Positions 35,373 through 44,350 of a DNA stretch of 64,000 nt are shown piece by piece. Made by a program: the position numbers and the translations under genes. Location: assembly GCF_044962685.1 (NCBI RefSeq), contig NZ_JBBKTX010000006.1:1-64000 (forward strand), in the 5' to 3' direction. Under the pieces are notes generated by a model, which made no database searches, was not told the origin of the DNA, and was given only the letters and a program-made list of their open reading frames with translations. Source of the DNA: Oceanobacter antarcticus. Its GTDB lineage: Bacteria > Pseudomonadota > Gammaproteobacteria > Pseudomonadales > Oceanobacteraceae. Each line of letters begins with the position of its first letter. The first letter of the stretch is position 1.

Positions 35373-36701
35373 TTAATGCCCCTTCTTTAATGTGATGCGA
35401 TGACGACTGGCGAAAAACTGCCAGGACTTGAGTTGGGTCTTATAACGCTCGGCATCTATCTGAGTGGATACCAGTACCAGTACCACCACCGTGTTTTGTT
35501 GTTGCAACAGCTCGATGCAGTCGGCCATTTCACCGGTGGGTGTCTGGAGCGGATCAACAATAAGGAGTACCGGCCTGGGCCGGGCACTGGCCGACGATGA
35601 CAGCCACTGCTCGTCTTCCAGCCAGTCGCCGCTGCCAAGGTTTTTCACCACTGGCCAGTCCGATTGTGGTTGCTGCCAGCTGATCAGATCGGCGTTGGTG
35701 GCGCGAATATCAATCACATCTGGCAATACCAGCGGGTCATCAGACACCAGCGGATTGCGGCTCGGTTGATGCTGCTGCGCCAGCACAAACTCCTCAATAT
35801 CGGCACTGTTAAGAATGCTCCAGCGTAGCTGGCGGATAAAACGCCAGCGCAACAACAACGCCAGCGCCACACGCGGCAAAATACCGTACACCGTCACCGC
35901 CATTACCAGCGTCAACCACCAGCCACGCTGATTGACACCCTGCGCAGCCATCTCCTGGGCGGCAAAACGACTCTGACTGATCAGTTCGACACCCGGCGAC
36001 GACACCAGCCAATGCCAGGGCCAACTGATCACCGCCATCATTTGCACCATGGTGGCATTATCAGTTATCAAGGTTGAAGACCAGCCAAACTGGTAATCCT
36101 GAAACGTCGCCAGTGCAAAAAACGACAGCAATGCCGCCACGGAAAACACCAGCCCCAGCAACTGGGCTTGCCAGACCAGCCAGGGAAACAAGACATTCTG
36201 GTATGGCAAAAAGTGTTTCAGCCTGAGTTTGTCAGCCAACTGCAACAGCAACGGATGCCCAGCCACAGACTGACGAGCGCCTGAAAACAACGCAACATAC
36301 GCACTGCTCAAGGTCAGCAGCAAGGGCAAAAATGCGAACAGCACCAGCGGCACCCAGATATTGATCGGCTGTCGACCCGAGTAATTCAATACCCCCGCCA
36401 TACTGGCCAGCCCGACCAGTGCGACAAGTAATCCCAGCAACAGCAACACCCACCGCGCCGGAGTCGTCAGCGCAGACGTATCGGTCTGTTGCAAGGCACG
36501 CTGCTCCCAACGGTTTAAATACTCCGCCGGGGACAAGGTGTCAGCGTCGTAACTTTCAACCTGTGTGCTGGCTTCCAGACGGAGACGTTTTTGCGCCACA
36601 AACAAACGGAAGTCCAGCCAGCGGCACATCGCCGTGGTGGCACCGTGTCTGAAGAAAAACTGCAAGATGGTGGCTGTCGATACTGATAACGCTGAAGACA
36701 T
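35373..36701 (-). CDS. DUF2868 membrane protein
   Basis: A DUF2868-type protein of about 442 aa. It has several transmembrane segments (WVLLLLGLLVALVGLASMAG, VPLVLFAFLPLLLTL, LLGLVFSVAALLSFFAL, WWLTLVMAVTVYGILP) and a soluble C-terminal domain. The start is uncertain: ATG 36701 (MSSALSVS) has AGGT nearby, the frame is open to 36842, and ATG 36629 is a shorter alternative. It is coupled to the DUF3482 GTPase with a 1-bp gap. Function unknown beyond this pairing. Confidence 0.78.
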   Translation of the reverse strand: MSSALSVSTATILQFFFRHGATTAMCRWLDFRLFVAQKRLRLEASTQVESYDADTLSPAEYLNRWEQRALQQTDTSALTTPARWVLLLLGLLVALVGLASMAGVLNYSGRQPINIWVPLVLFAFLPLLLTLSSAYVALFSGARQSVAGHPLLLQLADKLRLKHFLPYQNVLFPWLVWQAQLLGLVFSVAALLSFFALATFQDYQFGWSSTLITDNATMVQMMAVISWPWHWLVSSPGVELISQSRFAAQEMAAQGVNQRGWWLTLVMAVTVYGILPRVALALLLRWRFIRQLRWSILNSADIEEFVLAQQHQPSRNPLVSDDPLVLPDVIDIRATNADLISWQQPQSDWPVVKNLGSGDWLEDEQWLSSSASARPRPVLLIVDPLQTPTGEMADCIELLQQQNTVVVLVLVSTQIDAERYKTQLKSWQFFASRHRITLKKGH

Positions 36702-37008
36702 AAAAACCTGAATTTCCGCAACAAGCACTGTCGGCTTCAATGGTGAACAACCGAACCGATACAGCAAGATGCGCCAGTATAACGGAGAAGCACCAATACG
36801 GCTGAATATCAGACAGAGGAATCGCCACCATACCCAATCCACGGCGTAGTAACCATGAACGACGCTATCCGTGTATTCAGAAACTGTCCGAATTTGATAT
36901 GGCAGAGAATCTGGATATCCGAATCATTCACACCACTCTGTCTGACGGCTTGAATACTTGCCGGACGATGGTAGAGCGCTCATAAATGTCAGACCGGGCG
37001 GCAGAAGC

Positions 37009-37037
37009 AAAAAAAGCAGCCAGATGGCTGCTTTTTT
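37009..37037 (-). terminator. Intrinsic terminator of tRNA-Ser
   Basis: AGCAGCC (37015-37021) and GGCTGCT (37026-37032) form a tight hairpin with a 4-base loop, flanked by A-runs on one side and T-runs on the other. On the minus strand the stem is followed by a run of Ts, which fits termination of the tRNA transcript. It may work in both directions. Between it and the tRNA, GTTCCCAGAA occurs twice. Confidence 0.85.
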
Positions 37038-37120
37038 CGATCGTGTTCCCAGAAACGTTCCCAGAACAGGCTTTTTAGCGATTTAAAATCGGTAACCAAT
37101 TGATTTTAAAGGAATTTTAA

Positions 37121-37208
37121 TGGCGGTGAGGGAGGGATTCGAACCCTCGATACCTTGCGGTATACACACTTTCCAGGCGTGCTCCTTCAGCCACTCGGAC
37201 ACCTCACC
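37121..37208 (-). tRNA. tRNA-Ser (GGA)
   Basis: The reverse strand folds as a class II tRNA. The acceptor stem is GGTGAGG/CCTCACC with discriminator G and an encoded CCA. The D-arm contains GAGTGGCTGAAGG, the anticodon loop reads GGA in CTGGAAA, a long variable arm contains TATACCGCAAGGTATC, and GGTTCGAATCC is the T-arm. Length is 88 nt including CCA. Confidence 0.97.
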
Positions 37209-37242
37209 TTGATTAGGAATTTACCCCTAACAGAGGCCGCGC

Positions 37243-37271
37243 AATATACTTATCGATATAGAACATGTCAA
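37243..37271 (-). promoter_or_regulatory. Sigma-70 promoter of tRNA-Ser
   Basis: On the minus strand, TTGACA (37266-37271) and TATATT (37243-37248) are separated by exactly 17 bases and followed by GCGCGG. This is a perfect -35, a near-perfect -10 and a GC-rich discriminator, as is usual for stable-RNA promoters under stringent control. The rest of the 458-bp gap to the cyclase gene (37272-37666) holds only open frames without family pattern. Confidence 0.85.
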
Positions 37272-37666
37272 CCAAAATCATCGGCCTTTTCATCGTTACA
37301 TCCCAAACACGGTGCATCAAAGGCGACTGTTCAGCTCCAGCCAACCGCCTCGCTCTGACGCAAATTATCCGGCTTCCACTTCCAGTGGCATTTCATTCTT
37401 GTTTATTCGCCAACATACGATCCACCAGAGCGCTGGGGGGCGGCCTCTGTCAACTCAGCTCGCCATACACCTACCACTACCTACCTGCACCTATAAAGAC
37501 TCCCTCGTTGTTTTGTCATATTTTAACCCTAGCCTCAGAACATATATCAATCGCATTGCCACCCATCACGGACTCTCCTTGATGAAGCTCACATTTACCG
37601 CTATACAGACCATAGCAATTCACTTTATTCAGGGCGGCATAAAGCCGAAGTACCCTTGGCAGGACT

Positions 37667-39139
37667 ATGAACGACGTGATCGAAGGCATTGACACAGCCC
37701 CCCTGACCCATCCTCATCCAGACTACATCGCACGCATTCTGGGCTACGGCACTGGCGCATTAACGATAGCCGCCGGTATTTTTACTCATTACTGGCCTGA
37801 TAATTTCTGGGCAGCCATGGCGTTTTGCCTGGTGTACCCGCATCTGGTGGAAGTGATTGAGCGTCGCCTCCCATGGAGTCGAAACACCGCGCTCACCTTC
37901 TGGACACAGGTAGATGCCGCCATCACCGGCTTGTTACTGGGGCTGGTTCAAGTTCCCATTGAATTAACCCTACCCACGCTATTGATGCTCAACACCAGTC
38001 TGATTCTGACCGGCAGCAAGTCCAGCTGGCTGTCCGGGGTATTAATTTCGGCTACCAGCATGTTTGCTTCTTACCTCTGGCTCAGTTCAGGTTCAGAGCA
38101 AGCCGCCGCCATTCCTAATAGCCTGGTGATTACTTGTGGGGCTGCCACCGCCGTTTTTTTTGCCGCACTGGCCTTATTCGCCATACGCCAAGGAGATCAG
38201 ATTGGCGCTATGCAATCGCGTCTTAAAAGCCAGATCGACCGTTATCAGGAATTGTCCACCCAAGTATCACGCTATGTTGCCCCTCAGGTCAGGGAATCCA
38301 TATTTAATGGCAAACGTGAAGCCAAACTCGAAACCCAGCGCAAAAAACTGGTCATTTTCTTTTCCGATATTGTCGGGTTTTCTTCGCTTTCCGAGCAAAT
38401 GGAAGCAGAACCGCTCACCGACCTACTCAATGGCTACCTTACCGATATGTCAGAGGTGGCCATGAAATATGGCGGTACCATCGACAAGTTTATCGGCGAT
38501 GGCATTATGATTTTTTTTGGCGACCCGAGCACCAAAGGCATCAAGCGAGACGCCCTGGCCTGCGTCGCAATGGCAATTGAAATGCGCCGCCATATGCTGA
38601 AACTGAGAAAGCACTGGACCGAACAAGGCATGACCACCCCATTACAAATTCGCATGGGCATCAATACCGGTTACTGCACCGTCGGCAACTTCGGCACCGA
38701 AAGCCGAATGGACTACACCATCGTCGGCAAGGAAGTTAACCTCGCCAGTCGGCTTGAGAGTGCTGCCGATGCCGGCGAAATTCTGATTTCCCACGAGACA
38801 TTTTCACTGGTCAAAGACAAGATCATTTGCCGACAACGCGGCACCGCCATGGTAAAAGGCTTTCGCGACCCGGTACCCCTCTATCAGGTGGTTGATTACC
38901 GCCGCGACCTCGGTGCAAACGCAGGATTTATGAACCATGAAACCGAAGGCTTCTCACTTTATCTGGAATCGGAAAAGGTTCGTGACAGCGAACGTAACAA
39001 GGTCGCCGATGCACTGGAGCAAGCAGCCAGTAAACTGAGAAATCAGGTCAAGACCCGAGCGCCAGAACGACACCCCCCAACGGCACAGCAACGAGCAGCC
39101 AGAACGGCCGCCGCGCAGGTAAAATCACAAGACAAATAA
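37667..39139 (+). CDS. cyaB: MASE2-domain class III adenylate cyclase
   Basis: A 490-aa membrane cyclase. An N-terminal MASE2-type region of about six helices (residues 20-175) is followed by a linker (QIDRYQELSTQVSRYV). The catalytic domain carries FFSDIVGFSSL with the first metal Asp, KFIGDGIMIFFG with the second, and VGKEVNLASRLES for transition-state binding. This architecture matches Pseudomonas aeruginosa CyaB, which makes cAMP for Vfr-dependent virulence gene control. The tail (about 440-490) is basic, Gln/Ala-rich and probably disordered. No cAMP receptor gene is in the window. Confidence 0.88.
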   Translation: MNDVIEGIDTAPLTHPHPDYIARILGYGTGALTIAAGIFTHYWPDNFWAAMAFCLVYPHLVEVIERRLPWSRNTALTFWTQVDAAITGLLLGLVQVPIELTLPTLLMLNTSLILTGSKSSWLSGVLISATSMFASYLWLSSGSEQAAAIPNSLVITCGAATAVFFAALALFAIRQGDQIGAMQSRLKSQIDRYQELSTQVSRYVAPQVRESIFNGKREAKLETQRKKLVIFFSDIVGFSSLSEQMEAEPLTDLLNGYLTDMSEVAMKYGGTIDKFIGDGIMIFFGDPSTKGIKRDALACVAMAIEMRRHMLKLRKHWTEQGMTTPLQIRMGINTGYCTVGNFGTESRMDYTIVGKEVNLASRLESAADAGEILISHETFSLVKDKIICRQRGTAMVKGFRDPVPLYQVVDYRRDLGANAGFMNHETEGFSLYLESEKVRDSERNKVADALEQAASKLRNQVKTRAPERHPPTAQQRAARTAAAQVKSQDK

Positions 39140-39163
39140 CAACGGATTCAGCGGTTCAAACCA

Positions 39164-39985
39164 CTACTGACGAAGCGTACGAAAGTTCTCCAGACAGACT
39201 CCATCAACCGAAGAGCGTACCGGGTTGATATCCAACCCACCTCGGCGCACATACCTGGCACAGACCGTCAAAACCTCAGGCCGACAGTAGTGGGTTATAT
39301 CCTGAAACATTTGTTCGACGCATTGTTCATGAAAGCCCTGATGCTGCCTCATCGACACCACGTAGGCGAGCAAGGACTCAGGAATAATGGCAGGCCCACG
39401 ATAATAGACATACACACTTCCCCAGTCTGGCTGACCAGTAACCGGGCAGTTGGACTTCAACAAGTGCGAGCATAACCAGCCGTCAAACACCCCTGCGGTT
39501 GTCGCCAGCAAAGCCCCGTCAGGCTGATAAGTAGTGATATCTACTTCCAGCTCATCAATACACCAGGCCTCCGGCGCAGTACCAAAATCCTTCCCCCCAG
39601 GCAGCAACATCAGCTCGACAGCCACCTCGCCCCCGGACACGGCAGCAAGATCTCTCACCATAAGAGCCTGAACGTCATCCTTGCTATCAAATCGGGTCTG
39701 GTTATAAGAATTCAGATACAGCTTGAACGACTTGGATTCAATCAGATTGGCAGCGGCTGCCGGAATTTTGAACTCCCCAATAGCGACCACCGGCTTCCCC
39801 CTGGCATCCAGCCACGACACTTCATATGCGTTCCAGATGTCTTCGCCGTACATAGGAGCCAACTCAGCATCAGCCAGCAGTCGGGAGCGCCCCTCCTCAC
39901 GGGGGATAGCAAACAACAATGACGCGTCATACGCGTCTTTATAGTCAGACTGCTTACCGAGAGGATTTAACTCAGAATCAATCAT
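39164..39985 (-). CDS. queF: NADPH-dependent 7-cyano-7-deazaguanine reductase
   Basis: QueF reduces preQ0 to preQ1 in queuosine biosynthesis. The product (273 aa from the start chosen) is of the two-domain proteobacterial type: LGKQSDYKDAYDASLLF at the N terminus, FKIPAAAANLIESKSFKLYLNS, and the active-site Cys in LKSNCPVTGQPDWGSV. The C-terminal half carries the FHEQCVEQMFQDI zinc/active-site block. I prefer the ATG at 39985 for its ribosome-site spacing; 39991 is almost as good, and the longer frame to 40033 is unlikely. It follows the ABC-2 permease by 11 bp and is probably co-transcribed. Confidence 0.95.
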   Translation of the reverse strand: MIDSELNPLGKQSDYKDAYDASLLFAIPREEGRSRLLADAELAPMYGEDIWNAYEVSWLDARGKPVVAIGEFKIPAAAANLIESKSFKLYLNSYNQTRFDSKDDVQALMVRDLAAVSGGEVAVELMLLPGGKDFGTAPEAWCIDELEVDITTYQPDGALLATTAGVFDGWLCSHLLKSNCPVTGQPDWGSVYVYYRGPAIIPESLLAYVVSMRQHQGFHEQCVEQMFQDITHYCRPEVLTVCARYVRRGGLDINPVRSSVDGVCLENFRTLRQ

Positions 39986-39996
39986 CGCCATAACTC

Positions 39997-40773
39997 TTAT
40001 TGCCTCATGCCGGTGCCACGCTTGAGCAACCACAAGCTATACGCACTCAAAATAACGATAAACACACCCATCATCAAAAATGAAAATACCACCCCGACAT
40101 CAGAGACACCCAGAATCCCATAACGAAACGTATTCACCATATACAAAATCGGATTCAACTGGGAGACCCATTGCCAATGCTCTGGCAGTAAACTGATAGA
40201 GTAGAAAACACCACCAAGATACGTTAGAGGAGTAATAATAAACGTCGGGACAATTGAAATATCATCAAACTTGCGTGCATGCACACCGTTAATAAAACCA
40301 CCCAATGAGAACAACACCGCAGAGAGCAACACGATACCAATCACTACGCCAGGATGATGAATACTCAGATCAGTAAAATACAGTGATAACAAGGTGACAA
40401 TAATGCCCACCATCACACCGCGTACCACACCGCCAGCGACAAAACCCAACAGAATGGTCGCCGGGTGCACCGGTGCCACCATTAACTCTTCCACACTGCG
40501 CTGGAACTTGTTGCTGAAAAAGGACGATGCCACATTGCCATACGCATTGGTAATCACACTCATCATAATCAGGCCAGGAACGATAAAGGACATATAGTCC
40601 ACACCGCCCATTTCTCCGATGCGAGAACCGATCAAATTACCAAAAATCACAAAATATAACGTCATGGTAATCGCAGGAGGCACCAGCGTCTGCTGCCAAA
40701 TACGGGTAAATCGACGGACTTCCTTCGTCACAATCGTCTTTAATGCTACCCACTGAACGGCCAAATGACTCAT
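39997..40773 (-). CDS. ABC-2 type transporter permease
   Basis: A 258-aa ABC-2 permease with six predicted helices. It has the VPPAITMTLYFVIFGNLIG and SFIVPGLIMMSVI segments and a C-terminal RYGILGVSDVGV region, resembling E. coli YadH. It works with the ATPase encoded just upstream (4-bp overlap). The exported substrate is unknown; relatives are annotated as drug, polysaccharide or hemolysin-type exporters. Confidence 0.9.
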   Translation of the reverse strand: MSHLAVQWVALKTIVTKEVRRFTRIWQQTLVPPAITMTLYFVIFGNLIGSRIGEMGGVDYMSFIVPGLIMMSVITNAYGNVASSFFSNKFQRSVEELMVAPVHPATILLGFVAGGVVRGVMVGIIVTLLSLYFTDLSIHHPGVVIGIVLLSAVLFSLGGFINGVHARKFDDISIVPTFIITPLTYLGGVFYSISLLPEHWQWVSQLNPILYMVNTFRYGILGVSDVGVVFSFLMMGVFIVILSAYSLWLLKRGTGMRQ

Positions 40774-41690
40774 TGGTTGTCTCCTCGCACCAGATTCACA
40801 AACAACTCTTCCAGGCGATTAGCCTTGGGCCGCATACTACGTACCTGGCACCCTTGGGCAGACAAACCGGTAAAAACCTCGTTGATACTTTGACCTTCAT
40901 CCACCACCACCTCAATCGAATCTGCAGCGACGACCCGAACAACAAATCCACTCAATAACAAATCAGCAGGCGCATCCGACTTCAGATCAAACACAAAGGT
41001 CTCAGATTTCATATTGGCCAGCAGCGAACGAACACTGGTGCAGCGAACAATCTCTCCACGATTGATAATCGCAATATTGCGACATAATTGCTCCGCCTCC
41101 TCCAGATAATGAGTGGTCAGAATAATCGTGGTGCCCGACTCATTCAGCTCCTTCATAAACGCCCACATCGAACGCCGCAGCTCAATATCGACACCCGCGG
41201 TTGGCTCATCCAGAATCAACACCTTTGGCTTATGTACCAGCGCACGAGCGATCATCAAACGTCGTTTCATTCCTCCAGACAACATCCGTGACGGCTCATC
41301 ACGCTTGTCCCACAGATCCAGAGCCCTGAGCAGGTATTCCGCACTCTCGCGAGCCTCTTTGGCATTCAACCCAAAATATCCCGCTTGCGTTACCACAATA
41401 TCTTCAACCTTCTCAAACTGGTTGAAATTAAACTCCTGTGGCACTACGCCGAGATTTAAACGAGCACCAAACGACTGCTCATTCACATCAAAGCCCATCA
41501 CCTCTGCCTTACCGGCAGATTTCTGCACCAAACCCGATAAAATACCCAGCGTGGTAGACTTACCCGCGCCATTCGGGCCCAGCAGGGCAAAAAAATCCCC
41601 CTGCTCGACACTCAAATCAATCCCCTTGAGCGCCTGAAAACCATTATCGTAAACCTTGGATAAGCCCTGAACCTTCAGTGCCGGAACCAT
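40770..41690 (-). CDS. ABC transporter ATP-binding protein
   Basis: A 306-aa ATPase resembling E. coli YadG. It has Walker A GPNGAGKST, Q-loop VVPQEFNFN, signature LSGGMKRR, Walker B VLILDEPTAG and the switch His in TTHYLEEAE, all intact. The C-terminal 80 residues are a regulatory extension. I place the start at 41690 (MVPALKVQGLSK); the frame extends to 41732 but the extra residues are not family-like. It forms an operon with the permease and queF. Confidence 0.92.
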   Translation of the reverse strand: MVPALKVQGLSKVYDNGFQALKGIDLSVEQGDFFALLGPNGAGKSTTLGILSGLVQKSAGKAEVMGFDVNEQSFGARLNLGVVPQEFNFNQFEKVEDIVVTQAGYFGLNAKEARESAEYLLRALDLWDKRDEPSRMLSGGMKRRLMIARALVHKPKVLILDEPTAGVDIELRRSMWAFMKELNESGTTIILTTHYLEEAEQLCRNIAIINRGEIVRCTSVRSLLANMKSETFVFDLKSDAPADLLLSGFVVRVVAADSIEVVVDEGQSINEVFTGLSAQGCQVRSMRPKANRLEELFVNLVRGDNQ

Positions 41691-41716
41691 ACAAATCAAC
41701 CTGTTTGAGAAAATAC

Positions 41717-42025
41717 ATGAGCGAACAACCAAACCACATCCGCTTGCTACAGAAACTAAAAAGCCGCTTGGAAGCGGCTAGCGAAAGCGAAGTGATTAAT
41801 ACAGATATGATACACCAGCTTGCGGCCTTGATTGATCAGCTGACGCAACAGTCTGAAACAGCCTACGAAGATACCCGCCAATGGCTCAACAACCTGATGA
41901 TGCACACCCCCCAACTGGCGCCAGCTATCGACCGGGAATTGCTATGGATATTCGGCGGCGACTGCCTGCATTACCTGACCGATGAAGAAATCCGCCTCTT
42001 TCAACAGCAGGATGAAGAAAACTAG
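41717..42025 (+). CDS. Small conserved-looking hypothetical protein
   Basis: A 102-aa acidic, helical protein (LLQKLKSRLEAASESEVI, IHQLAALIDQLTQQSETAYEDTRQWLNNLM) ending in DCLHYLTDEEIRLFQQ. I do not recognise the family. It is divergent from the ABC ATPase, only 26 bp away, with a weak GAG ribosome site. The regular helical pattern and the strong hairpin after it support a real gene. Confidence 0.65.
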   Translation: MSEQPNHIRLLQKLKSRLEAASESEVINTDMIHQLAALIDQLTQQSETAYEDTRQWLNNLMMHTPQLAPAIDRELLWIFGGDCLHYLTDEEIRLFQQQDEEN

Positions 42026-42038
42026 TTAACACTCCCAT

Positions 42039-42077
42039 CACACTCAAGAGTAGTTGTTTCAGCAACACTTGAGTGTG
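42039..42077. terminator. Long perfect hairpin after the small hypothetical gene
   Basis: CACACTCAAG (42039-42048) pairs perfectly with CTTGAGTGTG (42068-42077). Inside the loop GTTG and CAAC can pair further. It starts 13 bp after the gene's stop. There is no T-run directly after it, but a weaker AAAAAGC/GCTTTTT pair at about 42107-42138 follows and could serve the tRNA operon coming the other way. Confidence 0.6.
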
Positions 42078-42144
42078 ATAGCAAAATCCATACGAAAAAC
42101 GCAATAAAAAAGCCGACCCATCTCTGAATCAGCTTTTTAAAATT

Positions 42145-42220
<76 letters not shown>

Positions 42221-42250
42221 TAACTCTTCCCTCAATAACGCCGAGAAGAA

Positions 42251-42326
42251 TGGTATCCCCAAGGGGATTCGAACCCCTGTTGCCGCCGTGAAAGGGCAGT
42301 GTCCTAGGCCTCTAGACGATGGGGAC
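42251..42326 (-). tRNA. tRNA-Glu (TTC), copy 2
   Basis: 76 nt on the minus strand. The acceptor is GTCCCCA/TGGGGAT with discriminator A and encoded CCA, the anticodon TTC lies in CCTTTCACG, and the T-arm is AGGGGTTCGAATCCCCT. It precedes tRNA-Gly copy 2 by 30 bp. Confidence 0.97.
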
Positions 42327-42388
42327 ACAGAACCAACAAACTACATATTCAGACCACCTTATGCAACACAGAATATAAAAGCATAAAA

Positions 42389-42464
<76 letters not shown>

Positions 42465-42496
42465 TAACTCTCCCCTCAATATAACGCCGAGAAGAA

Positions 42497-42572
42497 TGGT
42501 ATCCCCAAGGGGATTCGAACCCCTGTTGCCGCCGTGAAAGGGCAGTGTCCTAGGCCTCTAGACGATGGGGAC
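42497..42572 (-). tRNA. tRNA-Glu (TTC), copy 1
   Basis: Same sequence and structure as the copy at 42251-42326; 76 nt with encoded CCA. It is the first gene of the operon Glu-Gly-Glu-Gly, transcribed leftward. Confidence 0.97.
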
Positions 42573-42590
42573 GTCTCTGAAGTGGTGCGC

Positions 42591-42618
42591 ATTTTACACA
42601 TGTCTTTTTAATTTGCAA
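42591..42618 (-). promoter_or_regulatory. Promoter of the tRNA-Glu/Gly operon
   Basis: On the minus strand TTGCAA (42613-42618), a 16-base spacer and TAAAAT (42591-42596) are followed by GCGCACC. The GC-rich discriminator is typical of stable-RNA promoters. It lies 18 bp upstream of the first tRNA-Glu. Confidence 0.7.
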
Positions 42619-42656
42619 CAAAAAAATTAACGCACTGCCAAAAAACATAAAAGAGC

Positions 42657-43349
42657 TTAAATCTTGTTCGTATTATCTTTATTAAAAAAATCATTTAAAT
42701 GGCGTATCAATTTGTTTTTTGGCATCCCAAACCAGCCATGCTCTTTCTCATTTACGACGTTAAGTGAATAAGGATACCTTAAACAATCAACCGCATAAAC
42801 CAATTTATCCATAGCGCAAGAATCTGCGCCATACAACCCCCGAATAAAATAAAATTCAGGTGAAGAATCACACAATGTCGTAAGTATTACATGATCTAGA
42901 TCAACCCATTTAGTTGACCTCATCTTTCTTTGCCACAAACTATATTCATGCAAGCCCGCACTAAAATAGTCGACTTGTGGGTTTATGCATAAACAACCAG
43001 AAAAGCCCAATTTGACTGTGGCATAGACTGCACCATACCCCCCCATCGACGAACCCAAAGCATATACTTTACTTTTATCAACCTTGTACTTTTTAAGAGT
43101 ATCACTCAGAAAACATATATATTTATTTTTCGACTCATTAATATCACCCAAATAGTATTTATGCTCATCATCTCTTAGCATTATATATAATGTTGGGTTA
43201 TTTAATGGATTATTTGAAAACCAAGACCACCGTTCAAACTTACCAGGATTCATACTTGTAAAGCTTACAATAGCTTGAACTGGGTTTTCATCCGACCACA
43301 CCAGTGCCTCAACTCCATCTTCTATCACATAGCTATCTTCGCAATTCAT
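42657..43349 (-). CDS. Alpha/beta-hydrolase-like protein, last gene of glycan operon
   Basis: A 230-aa protein with a nucleophile elbow YALGSSMGGYGAVYA (Ser near residue 100) and a late His in EKEHGWFG that could complete a triad. The fold pattern is alpha/beta hydrolase, resembling esterase-like proteins found in glycan loci. It may add or remove acyl groups on a surface glycan; that is inference. It is AT-rich like its neighbours, starts 5 bp after the previous gene and ends about 85 bp from the tRNA operon. Confidence 0.7.
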   Translation of the reverse strand: MNCEDSYVIEDGVEALVWSDENPVQAIVSFTSMNPGKFERWSWFSNNPLNNPTLYIMLRDDEHKYYLGDINESKNKYICFLSDTLKKYKVDKSKVYALGSSMGGYGAVYATVKLGFSGCLCINPQVDYFSAGLHEYSLWQRKMRSTKWVDLDHVILTTLCDSSPEFYFIRGLYGADSCAMDKLVYAVDCLRYPYSLNVVNEKEHGWFGMPKNKLIRHLNDFFNKDNTNKI

Positions 43350-43354
43350 GCCAA

Positions 43355-44350
43355 TCAGCCCTTCACAAAATTAGATAGGTGGTAATGCATTTTTCTTGCA
43401 ACTTCTTCCCAAGAATTCCGAGCAGCGACAAGGGAGTTTTCTCTCGGGTTTACTTTTTCGAGCACATAGTCCCAATCAACAGCCCCATCAACCAACACAT
43501 GATTAATAGTCTCCAATCTATCCATAGGAACTAACCCCTTAGGTGCAACCACTACCCCTCCAGCCAATGCAGCCTCCAGCATTGTCAGACCTACACTTTC
43601 CAAGTGGGTTACCATAAATATATGTGCCGCACGGTACTCTTTTGATATTTCAAGAAATGGGACTGCTATCTTCTTATAAGGCCGAACAGCTATTTTTTTC
43701 AGATCAACATCAACAACTCCTCCATCCATAATCTGACGAACAGCTATATCATCAAATCCATACTTAGAAATAATCTCCTTATTTTTCTCTAAAGCTTCCA
43801 AATTCATCAGTATTGACAATGTTTGATCCTTCTGAGCCACATTAAATGCAGGGTGATCAACTAGCACCCGAAGAGTCTGACAAGACTGATCAGGATAAAG
43901 ATATTCAGAATCTGCAGCCCAGCCTATATATTTATTATTTTCTCGGTGCCTTTTATATCTATTATTAGTAGAACCGGGAGGATATGCCCAGTCATCATCT
44001 CTAAAAGTAAATGTCAAGTCTACAGGGCTACTATCTAACGTTCCACCATCATATATTTGCCCTAAACATCCCTTTACTCTTTTTTTTAAGGCTAACGTTT
44101 CATTCAAAGGAGTATAAGAAAAGAATCTCAAGCCAAGTGCAACAACATGGTCAAATGTAGTAACATCCAAAGAATCAAGAAAATTTTTTATCTTTCCAGT
44201 TTGATTCAGTTCATGAACATCACAATGAATTTTAACTACATCGATACCAGCCGCTTCAAGTGCCTCTGGAAAATAGATGCTCCAAATTCCTGTGAAATTT
44301 TTTACTTTATCTTTAGATTCCGAAAAATTCGAAATCAGGGCAACTCTCAT
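43355..44350 (-). CDS. GT-B glycosyltransferase-like protein
   Basis: A 331-aa protein. The C-terminal half carries an E-x7-E pattern (Glu251 and Glu259 in THLESVGLTMLEAALAGG) and VVVAPKG, as in GT4-like retaining glycosyltransferases. The N-terminal half begins MRVALISNFSES and has the expected Rossmann start. The start is supported by a perfect AAGGAGG site. It overlaps the upstream gene by 4 bp. Donor and acceptor are unknown. Confidence 0.75.
   Translation of the reverse strand: MRVALISNFSESKDKVKNFTGIWSIYFPEALEAAGIDVVKIHCDVHELNQTGKIKNFLDSLDVTTFDHVVALGLRFFSYTPLNETLALKKRVKGCLGQIYDGGTLDSSPVDLTFTFRDDDWAYPPGSTNNRYKRHRENNKYIGWAADSEYLYPDQSCQTLRVLVDHPAFNVAQKDQTLSILMNLEALEKNKEIISKYGFDDIAVRQIMDGGVVDVDLKKIAVRPYKKIAVPFLEISKEYRAAHIFMVTHLESVGLTMLEAALAGGVVVAPKGLVPMDRLETINHVLVDGAVDWDYVLEKVNPRENSLVAARNSWEEVARKMHYHLSNFVKG

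Noticed and set aside
37312..37692. 126-codon open frame before the adenylate cyclase
   Set aside because: No family pattern, and it overlaps the cyclase start in another frame.
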